From contig JAJTWR010000044.1 in assembly GCA_021613335.1 (NCBI GenBank), positions 1,728,501 to 1,792,500 of the forward strand: DNA of 64,000 bases, written 5' to 3'. This DNA comes from Whitmania pigra. Lineage: Eukaryota; Annelida; Clitellata; Hirudinida; Haemopidae. The position numbers and the translations under genes were made by a program. The stretch's first letter is position 1; every line of letters begins with the position of its first letter. Below are positions 1-12,589 of the stretch, in pieces. The notes under the pieces are model-generated. The model made no database searches. It had not been told where the DNA came from and saw only the letters and a list, made by a program, of their open reading frames with translations.

Positions 1-690
1 ATTAAAGGACTAAACATTGACGCTTAAACCAGATGTGATGCAGAGCAGTTATTCGTATTAAATTTTAACTTAATGGTTTTATTATATTTCTGGAATGTCA
101 TTCTTGGAAAAATTGATCGTGTATAGAAACACATACAGGATCTTACTATTTCATGTAAGCAACAACTGATCTTTGGAGCAAGAAATTAGCAAGCTTCATG
201 ATGATTCGAACCAAGTTGCTGTACCAAACGCCAAAACCACAGCTTGGGGGATTGAGTTGGACAAACGAATTAGGTGATGGAAGATTCCTGGAGAACTGAT
301 AAGAGATGCAGGACTTTCAGCAGAAGAAAAAATTGTGAGCATTATGAAGATCATATTCGATCGACTTCAATAGATGTAAACACGTTTTTACGACTAAAAG
401 ACCTGAGCACAAAATTTGGGTTTCGGCAGGACGTTAAAATTCTTCTATGTGTTGCAGATGTCGATGTAACCGGAAAGAAGTTATACCAGAAACTCCATCT
501 TATTGCTTTTATTTTGTTTGATAGAAATGACTTATTTCCGAATCTGCGAATTTCACTGAAAATTTTAACAACTGCAGTTTCAATTGCAAGCGGTCGTTCA
601 GGAAAGTGAAACTCATTTTATCGTATTTGCGTGCTTCTAAGGGAGAGGATCAGCTAAGCAAGTGGTGCACAACTTTAGACCCGCGACCAG
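1..690 (+). mobile_element. Degenerate 5'-truncated hAT copy
   Basis: This stretch runs parallel to 2460-3200 of the complete element downstream. Both share the segment around 'ctggaatgtc' followed by 'cttggaaaaattgatcg', and later the 'gaaactcatttt' to 'cgtatttgcgtgc' segment. It begins inside the transposase and has internal deletions and stop codons, so it is a dead fragment. The left end lies outside the window. No terminal repeat is visible at its right side. Confidence 0.75.
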
Positions 691-1319
691 ACGTCATGTG
701 GATCGCGTCGGAAACACCGATAGCATAGAAGAGTACATCTTTAAATTCAAAATTTCGTTCTCACTGGACTGACAAACAGCTGAGTTACTGACTAGTCCCA
801 TGGCGTAATAGCTATGCCGCAATCATCATAGAGTGCGTCTTGAATTAAGAGTTTTCCATAAGCTTCGACTAGTTGGACCTCCGCCATTTTTGCTGTTTGA
901 TTATTTTCCATCGTAAATTTTCTTTCGCAAACAGCCTCATATCTCAAAGCTTGCTGCACAAATGCAGCCTCAGCCATCACTCTCGTTAGCTTAAAGTTGG
1001 CTTAAAGTTGTCAAGAATTAGCATAACATAACATTTATTTATAGTGATTTAAGTATGATAAACCACTCCTTTACTGTTTACAGTGAACATCAGCCCTCCT
1101 AATTCACAACTTTGTCTTTATTATCCTGTTTTATTGTTACTTATCTCGTGTTATTGTGTCTTATTGTTGTCTTGATGTTGATGAGGTATAAAATTTGGAA
1201 TCTATTTTACAGGAACGTAATTTGGGATTTTAGATCAGACGCAAAAAATAATGTCGTCTCCTCATGCTTTGCGAAGGTTTGCTCTCATAAATTTTGGCTA
1301 GAAGCTAAAAAAAGGTCAT
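691..1319. other. Intergenic or intronic spacer without recognisable gene
   Basis: Only short open frames are present, with no splice-consistent or family-like sequence. The right edge is the target site of the complete hAT element: the 8 bases at 1320-1327 are duplicated at 3558-3565. Confidence 0.5.
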
Positions 1320-1327
1320 CTCCCAAG

Positions 1328-3557
1328 CAGAGGCGTAGCTAGGGGGGGGGGGGGGGCAAGGGGGTACATATGTCCCCGGGCGCCAAGATACAGGGGCGCC
1401 AAAATGAGGGTTACCTAATTTTGGCGACATTGGTAAAACAGGTCACACTCACAAGCTAGCCAACAGCGGCGGCTGGAACAGGGCAGATATGAGCCATCGT
1501 CTGATACGTCTGCCATCCAGACCTGGTTGATGCTGCTGCCAGCTCAGTGAACTCAGTGAACTCAGTGAGCCCACCACCACTGCTGCCAGTCAGGATACGG
1601 ATTCTGCATGCACTCTGCAGTGGCTACTACTGTAATACTAGAGTGTTGTTGACGAACTTATTGTGGTTTAAAACGGATTACACTCTATTAAGGTATATTA
1701 AAACTTTTTATCAGAGACTGGTTGTGATTGTTCTAATATAGACAAAGATACATTCGTGAAAGCGTGAAAACGTCAAAACAATTTCTGAAACTCCCATTGG
1801 TATCAGGCTAACGCAGCGAGCGCCCCCACCAGGCTTGGACTGGGCCGGTGGCCGCCAACTGCCAAAAGAAAGTTATTATATTTTTAGTTTTAACTGAAAT
1901 TACCGTTGATTATATGATAGCTTCAAATAATAGTTTGTATTAAAAATCAAAGAATCATTTTTAGGTTATATCGAGATATATTCAAAAGATGCTGCAAGCC
2001 TAGAGAAAGTCATCGTCGAGAGACTGAATTCTGATGAGATACCTCTAGCCGACTGTCGAGCTCAATGTTATGACAATGCTTCGGTGATGACTGAGCATAT
2101 ATCTGGCCTTCAACAACGAATATGTGACAGAAATCCTAGAGCACTGTTCGTCAACTGTGACAACCACAGCTTAAATTTAGCAGGTATGTATTCAGCTAAG
2201 CAAGATCCTGTTGTCGTAACTTTTTTTGGAACACTTGAAAGCATATATTCGTTTTTCTCTCATTCAACAATTCGTTGGGAAGAATTAAAAAGAGCTCTTC
2301 CCATAACAGTAAAAGAGAGTCTGAAACACGCTGGAGTGCACGATCTGAAGCTGTTAAAGCTATCCATGAAGGACTGGATGAACTAGTTGGATTGCTAGAG
2401 AAATTATCGGAAGACTCCACTATGACACCTGAAACTAGAAGTGGTGCACAGCAGTTACTGGCCTGTATATTGAATTTTAATTTCATAGTTTTATTACACT
2501 TCTGGAATGTCGTTCTTGGAAAAATTGATCGTGCACAGAAGCGCCTACAAGATCCTACCATAAATTTCAAGAAAGCTGCGACTGATATTGAATCTTGGGA
2601 GCAAGAATTTATCAAGCTTCATGATGATTTGAGCCTGGCTGCGGTCGAAAACGCCAGAACAAAATGCACAGCATGGGATATTCCGGTAGAAAGAAGAATT
2701 AGGCGACGTAGGAGAATGCCTGGAGAACTGGCAAGAGATGCAGGGCTCTCATCAGAAGAGGAAGTAATGCGTGTTATGAAGAATGTGTTCGATCGTCTTC
2801 AACAGGAGATGTCAACACGTTTTTCAAGACTCAAAGACCTGAACACAAAATTTGGATTTCTGCTGGACGTTAAGACTCTTCTGACATCTGACACAGATGA
2901 AGATGAAATTCGTCGAAGTTGTGCAGATTTTGCAACTTTCTACGACATGGACATTAATGGCTACGAACTCTTCACCGAAATTGGGGACTGCAGAATGCTG
3001 CTGAGAAAGCGAACTGAAACTGTACCAGAAACTCCTTTGGATCTCCTTGGTTTTATTGTGCTTTATGGAAGCGACGTATTTCCGAATTTTCGAATTTCAC
3101 TACAAATTTTGTTAGCAATAGCGGTTTCAGTTGCAAGCTGTGAACGATCATTCAGCAAATTGAAACTTATTTGTCGTATCTGCGTGCATCAATGGGTTAG
3201 GATCGTCTCAGTGATCTTGCTCCTCTTAGTATAGAAAGAGAAACGCTTGAGAAAACAGACTTTGATGACGTTATTGATCAGTTTGCAACTGTTAAATCAA
3301 GAAAAATAAATCTATTTTAAACACTATTAGACTACTATCCATGTAAATCATCTTAGACTGACTGATTGGGTGACTGATGCGCTACTATTTGTAGAATGGT
3401 TTTTCACTTTTAAATGGATGCCTTGTGCCATTAAAATTTGATTTTTATTACAATTTCAAATTTAGTGTAATACAGTAAGATTAAATATATAGACATGGAA
3501 AAGGGCGCCAATTCTATAGTTTGTCCCCGGGCTCAAAATACCCAGGCTACGCCTCTG
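1328..3557 (+). mobile_element. Complete hAT DNA transposon (defective transposase)
   Basis: The element starts CAGAGGCGTAGCTAGG (1328) and ends CCAGGCTACGCCTCTG (3557), an imperfect inverted repeat of about 16 bp. Both ends are flanked by the same 8 bp, CTCCCAAG (1320-1327 and 3558-3565), the target duplication length typical of hAT elements. A G-run follows the left repeat. It holds a ZMYM1-like hAT transposase (see next entry). Copies of the same ends occur at 7462-7914 and 52888-53191, and degraded ones at 3676-3931 and near 41167-41393, so this is an interspersed family. Confidence 0.93.
2084..3320 (+). pseudogene. hAT transposase relic (ZMYM1-like, C-terminal dimerisation region)
   Basis: Translated pieces in two frames (2084-2320 and 2310-3170) together resemble hAT transposases of the ZMYM1-like group. 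They carry an RNase-H-like fragment around 'NCDNHSLNLAG' and a C-terminal dimerisation motif 'VASCERSFSKLKLI' (about 3128-3170). The reading frame shifts near 2310-2325 and again just after 3165. The downstream frame, ending at the TAA near 3320, also has an in-frame TAG where the copy at 7462 keeps a Gln codon. No protein can be made from this copy without repair. The N-terminal zinc-finger part is absent or unrecognisable between 1440 and 2080. Confidence 0.85.
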
Positions 3558-3675
3558 CTCCCAAGTTGTGCAAGGATTCGGCCCATTGAAAAAGCTGAAA
3601 TGGAGTCCCTATTACACGGCTATTTAAAATAGCCTATTTTACATGGGTCTCTTCCCCCGGCACAACTGGTCTTGG

Positions 3676-3931
3676 CGATCTTACTCTTCTTAGCCCTGAA
3701 CGATAGACATTTGAAAAAACAGGTTTTGCTTATGCCAAAGACCAGTACAGCGACGTTAAATCAAGAAAAATAAATCTTTTATAAATTGTTTATATCAAAA
3801 TACGACAGCTTAAAATTTAAATTTGTATCCTTATTCAATGTAATAGAAAAATCTGATTAAACGAGAACGGAGGCTGGTGGCGCCAATTTTATAGTTCGTC
3901 CCCGGTCGAAAATACCTTAGCTATGCATTTG
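3676..3931 (+). mobile_element. Degraded 3' end of the same hAT family
   Basis: From 'cttactcttcttag' through 'gttaaatcaagaaaaataaatc' to 'cgccaattttatagttcgtccccgg' this matches the last ~330 bp of the complete element, with many substitutions and a decayed terminal repeat. It lies 120 bp right of the intact copy. Confidence 0.7.
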
Positions 3932-3983
3932 TATTGTACGGCATAATTTTTCCAAAAGTAACTAGAAAATCTAACATTTACAG

Positions 3984-6016
3984 CTGATATCATTAGAACA
4001 AGTTCGAATCCTGCCACAGGAAAGGTTTTGAGTGGACAATCATGGTCATTTGAGTGCGAGGTGCCCTCAACCTCAAGTGTTGTTTGGTACAAACGGGTTG
4101 GAGACCTTGTAATTAAAGTTGGCTACGACAATTTGAATAACAAAGATTTCCTCTCTGCCAGCCAAATCATTCTCGATAAGGAAGTGGCTTCCAATGTGAC
4201 CAAATATTCTCTCAGACTTATAAGTATATCTTGTTATTTCTTGAAGCGGTCTTTCCGTTATTCCTGATCATTAATCAATTTCTGTGATATTAACTTTCAC
4301 TATTGAATGGGGCAGCATGTGAAAATTATATATTAATAACATTACTTAGTCGTATCATTAATAGTAATTAATATTGCTTAACTGCGGTTAATGTTAATAA
4401 AACAGATATTGATTGATGTAACTTGAAATAATGTTCAAACCAAAGGTTCAAGACTAGAGGATTCAGGAATTTACCAATGTGTTTCATCCGCACAGTCCGC
4501 ATCAATGGAGTCATCAACGTTTATCACCTGTGGTTTCTGACATTTATTATTTAAATTTAATTTTCATCATACCTCATCGACCATATTTTAATTTCATAAA
4601 ATTGTAGTTCTGGCATTCGCTTAATTTCATAAAGCAGAAAAATAGTCTGTCGAACTCCACAAAACGTAATATTACGTAATAGCTAGCAGCTAACAGTCAT
4701 CGAACTAGTTGATAATAAGCATTTAAGTGTTTCTCTTAATTTATCTTATCATTTTAATTATTATTGCTATCATTATTTTTATTCTATTATTATTTTATCA
4801 TTGTCAGTATCATTATAATTGTTTAATTTATCGCATAGATGATGTGACCACAAGTTACTGCGACTGTATGTTAACACATGGATGGGCCAACCCAGAGTGT
4901 TTTTCTGTGAGTTATTCGCAATCTTTTAAACATTCTACCAAGTTTTATAAAAACAATTCATTATTAAGTTGAATTTTCTTTAAAACTGCAATACATAGTT
5001 TTATTTTAATTTTAAATCCCGAATGTCATAAATATCGAAAAATCCTACAGACATTCCAAGAAGAAGTGGATGGAATAGAGGATGAATACAAGTCAACATT
5101 GGTTGGACTCCTGATAACCCTAGGCGTAACATGTTTATACGTCATCATTATTGTCATCACATACGGGAGAGACTTTTTTATGATGATACATCGCAAGAGA
5201 CAAATGAAGAAAATGCAAAAGCATGCTGTGAAAAATGTGAACGTTCATTCTAAAGCAGGCAATGTGTTGTGCTTGTCTGCGACATTTAATATTCTAAATT
5301 ATTATTTAAAATTTCGACTTACGTTATGCTCAGTGATCTTAGTTTAAAAGAAGCATTAACATTAATAATTTACGTTCACTGGAAGGCCCATTGAATTAAC
5401 TTTTCATTAAAAAGATGCTACTTTAATAAGTAATTCTGTAACAATCAAATAAAACTATAAAATTATATAATTAATTTACTTGATACTCGATACGAGTAAA
5501 ACACTTCGACTTAAAATGAATACCCATGATAATAACCATGCAATTAATTTATTTAACAGGTAAAATCTCTGAGCTGCAAGGGACCTCAAGCACGACGCGA
5601 TTGGACCCAAAAGGGGTTGCCATGACGTCTGAAGAACAAAGCGAATCAAGTGGCTACTGTGGATCTCAGGCGTCCTCTAATGAGTAATCGTTTTAAAATT
5701 CTTTATTGTACAGTAGTTAGATCATTGTATTAAAACAGAATTTTATCATTACATGTCGTGCTTATTTTAAGAGCAGTATATTATTAGATCAGACTTAAGG
5801 AAAGATAAGCTCCGCCAACAAAAAGATAAAGTCAGCCATTCTAACAAGGCATTTTGCGAAGATGTTGTCGCAAACAAACTGGTAGAAGTTCCACAGGTCG
5901 AAGTTCCTTCGACATGGAACATTCAAGAGTCGAAAAGCAACCCAGGAATCTCAACATTATCGGAAACTTTCGTCGAATCCAATGCTGATCCTAAGAATCA
6001 GGGAACAATGGTTTAA
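3984..6016 (+). CDS. Single-pass membrane protein with one Ig domain (3' exons)
   Basis: Five consistent exons: 3984-4222, 4446-4532, 4839-4906, 5051-5258, 5560-5683, then 5788-6016 as the last. The first visible exons encode an Ig domain, with the B-strand Cys in 'FECEV', the core Trp in 'VVWYKR' and the F-strand motif 'DSGIYQC'. A Cys-rich juxtamembrane stretch ('YCDCMLTHGW') follows, then a transmembrane helix ('LVGLLITLGVTCLYVIIIVI') and a basic stop-transfer segment. The cytoplasmic tail is about 160 residues and ends 'QGTMV'. Phases match at every junction. The 5258/5560 intron appears to use a GC donor. The 5' exons and signal peptide are not visible; they would lie left of the hAT cluster. 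I do not recognise the family: it is a cell-surface receptor or adhesion-type protein by architecture only. Confidence 0.72.
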
Positions 6017-6571
6017 CTGTTTAAGAGTTTTAAACAAGCCTGACGAACTAATACTCTGAGTTTATTAAAGCGTTTCTTGACAGTTTCTATTGAACCTCTT
6101 GGCAATCAAAAATTTATCACTGTTTTATCACGCGTTATCACAAAATTCTTCAGTCAAAATAGAAGTTCTGGCTGAAATATTTATGTCAAATACAGGAATT
6201 GGATTTTACCAGATCATGAGAAGAAATAACGATGAATCTCAAAATAAGTGAAAATGATTAGCTTATTAAATAAAAGGTCGGTGAGGGTCTTTGAATCCCA
6301 AATGTTGGGAAGAAACTGGGGAGAAGCATTAATCACACTTTGTCTAAGAAAGAAGTGGGGTTATTCCATGTCAAATCAACACAACATCCGGCGGTATCAT
6401 CTTAGACTTTGCTTAATTTTGGCACAGTTGTTAGCCTAGAATAAATTGAAAAAAAAAACTAAAATTTTAGGTAGTAAATAGATCTCGGAAATATGGTTAT
6501 TGAACTTTGACCGAATGCCAAGACCTCGCGATGGTTGAGAAACTGTAAGTTTCAAAGGCGGATCTGGAATA

Positions 6572-7090
<519 letters not shown>

Positions 7091-8590
7091 GGTATACCGA
7101 TATTCGCAGCATCGGTAAATATCGGTATCGACGATCTTTTACGCGCCGATACCGATATTTAGGGCTAGGTTAATAACCGTTAAAAAGCCAAGACTATTGA
7201 AACTTGTTACAAACTACTTGTGTTCCTCTTCTGCGTCTTCCTATGTTTGATTGTTTTTTGTGTATTTAAGTTATAATTACAGCGAACTTAAGAAACACTA
7301 TGTCAACGTGAGTCGTTAGCTAAGTTCATTATGAGAATATTTCACAATAATTGCTACTGACCATTCCAAAATGATTGTAATGAGTGTGGGAAGTTGGTAT
7401 CACGTGGAGGTAAGCCTCAACTTGTAATACCTCCAACCTGGTCAATCATTTGCGTCGTCATCAGAGGCGTAGCTAAGGGGGGCGGGGGGTACATATGTCC
7501 CCGGGCGCCAAGATACAGGGGCGCCAAAATGAGGCTTAATGCATCAATGGGACAGGATCGTCTCAGTGATCTTGCTCTTCTTAGTATAGAAAGAGAAACG
7601 CTTGAGAAAACAGACTTTGATGACGTTATTGATCAGTTTGCAACTGTTAAATCAAGAAATATAAATCTATTTTAGACAGTATTAGACTACTATGCATGTA
7701 AATCATCTTAGACTGTGACTGATTGGGTGAAGCATGCGCTACTATTTGTAGAAAGTTTTTTTACTTTTAAATGGATGCCTTGTGCCATTAAAATTTGATT
7801 TTTATTTCAATTTCAAATTTAGTGTAATACAGTAAGATTAAATATATAGACATGGAAAAGGGAGCCAATTCTATAGTTTGCCCCCGGGCAAAAAATACCC
7901 AGGCTACGCCTCTGGTCGTCATCACCCCTTTTCCTTAAAGAATGTGGAGTGGACTAAATCAGAGAAGAAAGCTGCTGGCATTACCACTGCATCGGGCGCA
8001 AGATAAAAGTAGCCTGCTAATGACCAAGAATTTGATAAAGCAAAAATTTTTGGACATAAATGTCAAGAAATCAATGTTAATTAACACACTGAGGCACTGA
8101 GGCTGATGGCAGAGTTCATTGCATTTGATGGCAAGCTATTCGAAGTGGCTGACAGTAAAGCACTCCAGCGAATTCTGCAAGCTGTGGAACATAGATATAA
8201 CTTATATCATATAAGTTGCCAAGTTCAAAAAATGGCAAGGTAGCTGAGAGCGTTACACGTGTAAAATGAGTTGACTTTATAAGTTTCACAACAGATGTCT
8301 AGACTACTCAGTGCACAGATTCACTACTCAGTCTGTGTCTTACACACATTGCAACTTAGCTCTCAAGATACAGCATATTGTCAAAAATGCCCAGAATGTA
8401 ATTTATTATGTTGACATAATTACGTTTTAGATTCAGTCTTAGTTGTTAAGTTCTGCAGTAAAAGTATGATTTCATGGGTACTTTGTTAAGACATGAATTA
8501 AATTTTATAAGCTATCTTATAGAGAAAATAATAAAATATTGGTATCGGGTTATCGGTAAAAAGCTATAAGCCCGGTCGAAGGGCTAACAG
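7091..8590 (+). mobile_element. ZBED/BED-finger hAT relic, interrupted by a younger hAT
   Basis: The ends carry matching subterminal motifs built on 'accgatatt' and 'ggtatcgg' (about 7091-7168 and 8530-8585). Inside are a BED-type zinc-finger fragment (Cys pair near 7378-7390 'NECGKLVS', His region near 7450 and 7922 'HHPFSLKE') and a transposase fragment ('FTTD', near 8283-8300). Stops and frameshifts are frequent. The BED-finger coding stretch is split by the 7462-7914 element, which dates the insertion after this element. Limits are approximate. Confidence 0.65.
7462..7914 (+). mobile_element. Short non-autonomous hAT copy, 453 bp
   Basis: It has the same ends as the complete element at 1328-3557 and is flanked by a perfect 8-bp duplication GTCGTCAT (7454-7461 and 7915-7922). 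It is an internal deletion: the first ~75 bp of the family are joined to the last ~380 bp. The last 40-odd transposase codons (ending 'SRNINLF', about 7536-7675) remain open here, unlike in the full-length copy. It would depend on transposase from elsewhere. Confidence 0.93.
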
Positions 8591-8599
8591 CCACTAATA

Positions 8600-9178
8600 C
8601 GACCAGCCTCAGCAAAAATGATACAACCAGTCAACATCGAGCGAGGAAAAGCAGGTTACAGATTAGGAGGTAATTGATAAAAATGTTGAAAAATCAATCT
8701 ATTCGATTGATCGAAATTCGATTCAATCCATTCTTGGTTTGGCTACTGTTTTACTATTTTGTCATAACCATCTGATTAGGAAATTGGCGTTATATAAACA
8801 AACAAGTTTGACAGGTAATGCAGCGTAAATAAGAATTAACAAAAAATGTTGTAAAATAACGGAGTTTTATCTTAAATCAAGGTACCATTTGTTAGAGATA
8901 TTATTGTATAGCTAGTATCTACAGATAACATTGTATCTGCGCTTTATATTTATAAATTTTATAAATTTGCAGTTTATACATTTTAAATTATTTTTTAGTA
9001 AACAATGTTTTAATTTGAAAATATATTGTTTTAATTTTTATATAACGTCTATATAATTTATTATTATAATAGAAAGCGTGGTTTATCTTTGTTTACTAAA
9101 CAATGTCCATATTATTCCAGTTCATTGAATGTTGGTACTGGTCATTAAAACTGTGTATGCAGCTCGGCTTTACTGAAT
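8600..9178. other. AT-rich spacer upstream of the METTL25-like gene
   Basis: I see no gene, repeat family or clear promoter motif here. It must contain the promoter and any 5' untranslated exon of the next gene. Confidence 0.4.
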
Positions 9179-12100
9179 ATGATGGAGAAAGGAATTGTTG
9201 AATTTTTGACTTGCTATAAATGGATTCACAATACCAAAGTAACAGATTTCTTTTCTGAAAAGATATGGGAAAACTTCCCCTTGCAAGTAAGTACTTTAAC
9301 ACTGATCACAAATCTTATCTGTAAACTCGCATTATTTGAATCTAGATGTTTTTGTATTGTACTAGTGGCTCGAAACATTAAACACATTGAAAACGGAGGA
9401 TATGAATTTGATACCATACGGCTTGATTAAGGTGAATGTTGAAAATGTGTGCAAAATTTGGGCTTTAGCTCAATCTGACTGATATGAATGATTATCTATT
9501 TGCTAAATAATTACAGGATGAATGGCCATCAACTTTTATAAACTTTCTCAAAACATCGATATCATTTGGTCAAAAAAGATACAACATTCAGCAATATCAT
9601 GTCAACAAAAGTCTTCATATATCATCTGTTAAGGGCATGAGTCCCAAGAAATTGCATGAAGTTGAAAGAATGGCCACTTTCTTAAAAGAATTTCTTCAGA
9701 ACAATGATTGTCATTATGTTGTCGATATTGGCTCAGGACTAGTAAGTTATAAATTTTGATTTGAAAACTCCATAGAAAATCTTATGGGACTTAGTCAAGG
9801 TTATTGTGCAACCTAGGCTTATTTGGATCTGGCCCTAGCAGAACTTGGTTTCAAAGTTATTGGTCTCGAAATTGATCCCCTAAAGGCGTCTAAAGCCAAT
9901 AAGAGAGCTGAAAAAGGTATTGAATTTGAGAATGAATAAAATAATTTGTCTGATATTATTTTGGAAAATAATTTTCAGAAGGATTAAGCAGTAATTTTGA
10001 ATCATTTTCACTGGAGATTACAAACGACGAATCCTCAATAGCAAGCTTTAAAGCTTTGATTGAAACGAAATTTCCAAGAGGTGAGTAAATTTTAACTTAG
10101 TCAAACTTGGCTACATCACAATCGCCCCAAGCTTTTTTTACTTTGTGATGTCATATACTTGAGCCCATTATTGCCAAATAAGTTTTAAATGGTCATTTTG
10201 CAATTACCTACATAATTCAGAGAAATGTGAGAGAATTTTATATTTACAAATATTTATGAATCATTACTTTTTCAACACTTTGATGGGTTATATTAGCCAA
10301 AATATTAAAAGATAAAAATGAAATAAGTTCTTTGCATTTATGTATTGAGAGAACTGATTTTACATAAGAAATTCCCCATTATTTATACTTTATTTGAGAT
10401 TGTAATTAGGGCTGGATTCTTTGCCCTTTATGGCATGGTCTCATTTTCTCAGCAATGGGTGTGAGTAGGCAGCATGATGGTCTAAGTCAAAGGAGTATGC
10501 GAGCGAAAGTTTGTAATTGTAATCAGTCAGCAACTTCCTCCACTTAAAAATTTAAAGGGATTAATGGCATTAACCAGTAAGTATTGATTGTAATTAACAA
10601 ATCTCCAAAATCGATCGATTTTCATACTTTAATGGCACAAAATATGGTAAAATTTTGCAATTATACAACTTATACATCCGAATTAGCGATATAAACAAGC
10701 AAGTTTGACTATGTCAAATATAAGTAGCAACATATCTTGTCAATAAAGTATTGATTGAGAGTATGTACAAGAGTGGGAAATCCACAACACAATGTTCTGA
10801 CACTGCTAAGAGAACTAAAAGAGGGTGTTACATATGATTAAGAGCACCGAGGTTAGCAGAGAAAAAGCATCGTGTTAAAGCATTGATTAGACATATCTGG
10901 AGTACCGCATACGAGTATGGAATCCCCACTCGAAGAAGGATATTGAAACTTTGGAAATGTTGCAGAGAAGAGCAACAAAGTCAATTAAGGGTTAAAAATT
11001 TGAGGTATGAAAGGGAATTAAGAAGATGCAAAACTACAGATTTAGAAATGAGGAGAACTGGAGGTAATGTCATAGAAATGTCCAATATTTTAACAGGAAG
11101 ATAAATTTTAAAACCTGAACATCTTAAAGCAATTCCACAAGAGGGCATGGATGTAAGTTATGTAAAAAAGCAATGGGTTCTCTCATGTCTAAATTTTGTT
11201 ATCTTTGGAATAACTTGATGAGGACATATTGCATTCAAATTTAGTGGAACTATTTAAAATAAGATTTTTATTATACTTCATTTATATAGGGCTATATGCA
11301 TAGCATCAGAAGCGTTTCTTTTAACCATTTTATAGCTATCCTTCCCAAGGGTGCTTGTGTTGAGATTTGAACAGGATGCATAACGACTGTTGCCATTACA
11401 TAACCCATTCAGCCAACTTGCAAAAGTATCAAAATTTTGATATTGAATTAAAAAGGAGTGGCTTATCATATAGACATAATTTTCTTAAATCATTATAAAT
11501 AAATGCTATGTTATGGTGTGATTGTATAAACTCTTTACAATATCAGGGAAAGAGATATGTCTTGTTGGTTTGCACTGTTGTGGAGATCTTTCACCTGCCA
11601 TAATTGAGCTATTCCTCAAAGTGTCAACTATTAAACATCTCATCTTCTTTGGTTGTTGCTACCATTCAATGGCAACTGAAGGTATAAAGTATAATAATAT
11701 AATAAGTTAAATATATTTCTGGATTAAAAGTTATTTTTGTTAAAACTGATTTCAGGCAGTAACTTTAAAAATTTTCCTCTTAGCAAGAAATATCATTTAT
11801 TGAAAGGAAACTTTAATTGCTGCTCGATGAGATTGGGTGCGCAACAAACTAGGTTTGGGGTTTCAGAGTTGATCCTGAGAATTTCACTGATTTCTGTTGC
11901 GTTTTGGATTTTTAGGTCTTCATGGAAGAATCAGACTTCCGACGATCACAAGAGACACATGCTCAATGTTTCTTTTAGGGCCATATTGGAGCTGGCAGCA
12001 AAAACCAGTGAGTCATTTTAAATTTAATTTTGAGAATTTTAAGATTTTGCTGTGAGGTTGTTGTTGTTGTTGTTTTGAAAATACGAATAAGAGTTTATGC

Positions 12101-12578
12101 ATATTTTCAGATAATTGTCAGTTTAAGAAATTGAAACGTAAACTTGCTCAAGTCACATGTGAAACTACTTTCGAATTATACATGAATGATGTTTTGTCCA
12201 GATCAACCATATCAGGTAACCTTTGGAGTTTACAAAATTATCGTTTACTGTTAGCATACTTCATTCATGTATGGATTAATATTTTCAGAATGGAATCATT
12301 TGGAAGATATCAGGAAGTTATACAAAGAATATGAAAGTTTTAACAGATACATAGAGCCATTCACAGTTAGTGCAAAAGTGATTAAAAGTGAAGCTAAAAT
12401 CTGATAAGATTGATTTGTATTTTAGATGCTACAAGTGCTGTTCCAACCTATTATTGAGTATCTGATTTTAAATGATCGATATGAGTATATCAGGGAACAT
12501 GTTAATGATTGCAATCTATTTCAACTATTTCAAGATGAAACTTCTCCAAGGAATTGTGCTGTAGTTGCAAATAAATGA
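9179..12578 (+). CDS. METTL25-like SAM-dependent methyltransferase
   Basis: Ten exons join in frame to 397 residues: 9179-9286, 9517-9741, 9817-9916, 9979-10080, 11547-11681, 11756-11852, 11916-12007, 12111-12215, 12289-12365, 12426-12578. The SAM-binding motif I is 'VVDIGSGL' (split by an intron), followed by an acidic strand end 'GLEID'. Family signature blocks are 'GLHCCGDLSP' and 'GCCYHSM', a basic 'RLGAQQTR' block, and the C-terminal 'SPRNCAVVANK'. These are characteristic of METTL25/METTL25B (RRNAD1), putative RNA or protein methyltransferases. It is shorter than vertebrate METTL25 (about 600) and near METTL25B, so either paralogue is possible. The start is the first of two adjacent ATGs. 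Intron 4 (1.47 kb) holds a LINE fragment and a SINE. An AATAAA follows the stop by about 15 bp. Confidence 0.88.
10800..11130 (+). mobile_element. LINE (CR1/Jockey-type) reverse transcriptase C-terminal fragment
   Basis: Translated pieces around 10905-11105 read 'EYGIP', a decayed version of the 'RRATK' block, then 'NLRYERELRRCK' and 'DLEMRRTGGNVIEM' to 'ILTGR'. That is the order and spacing seen downstream of the RT domain in non-LTR retrotransposons of the CR1/Jockey group. Frames shift several times, so it is a dead fragment within an intron of the METTL25-like gene. Confidence 0.65.
11283..11425 (-). mobile_element. tRNA-derived SINE, copy 1
   Basis: On the minus strand, from about 11425 to 11283, a tRNA-like A box (GTTGGCTGAATGGGTTA) is followed about 35 bp later by a B box (TGTTCAAATCTCA). 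The same unit recurs in the ARP2 intron at 62465-62612, aligning over some 130 bp. It lies in intron 4 of the METTL25-like gene, in antisense orientation. Confidence 0.6.
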
Positions 12579-12589
12579 AAATTATTTGA

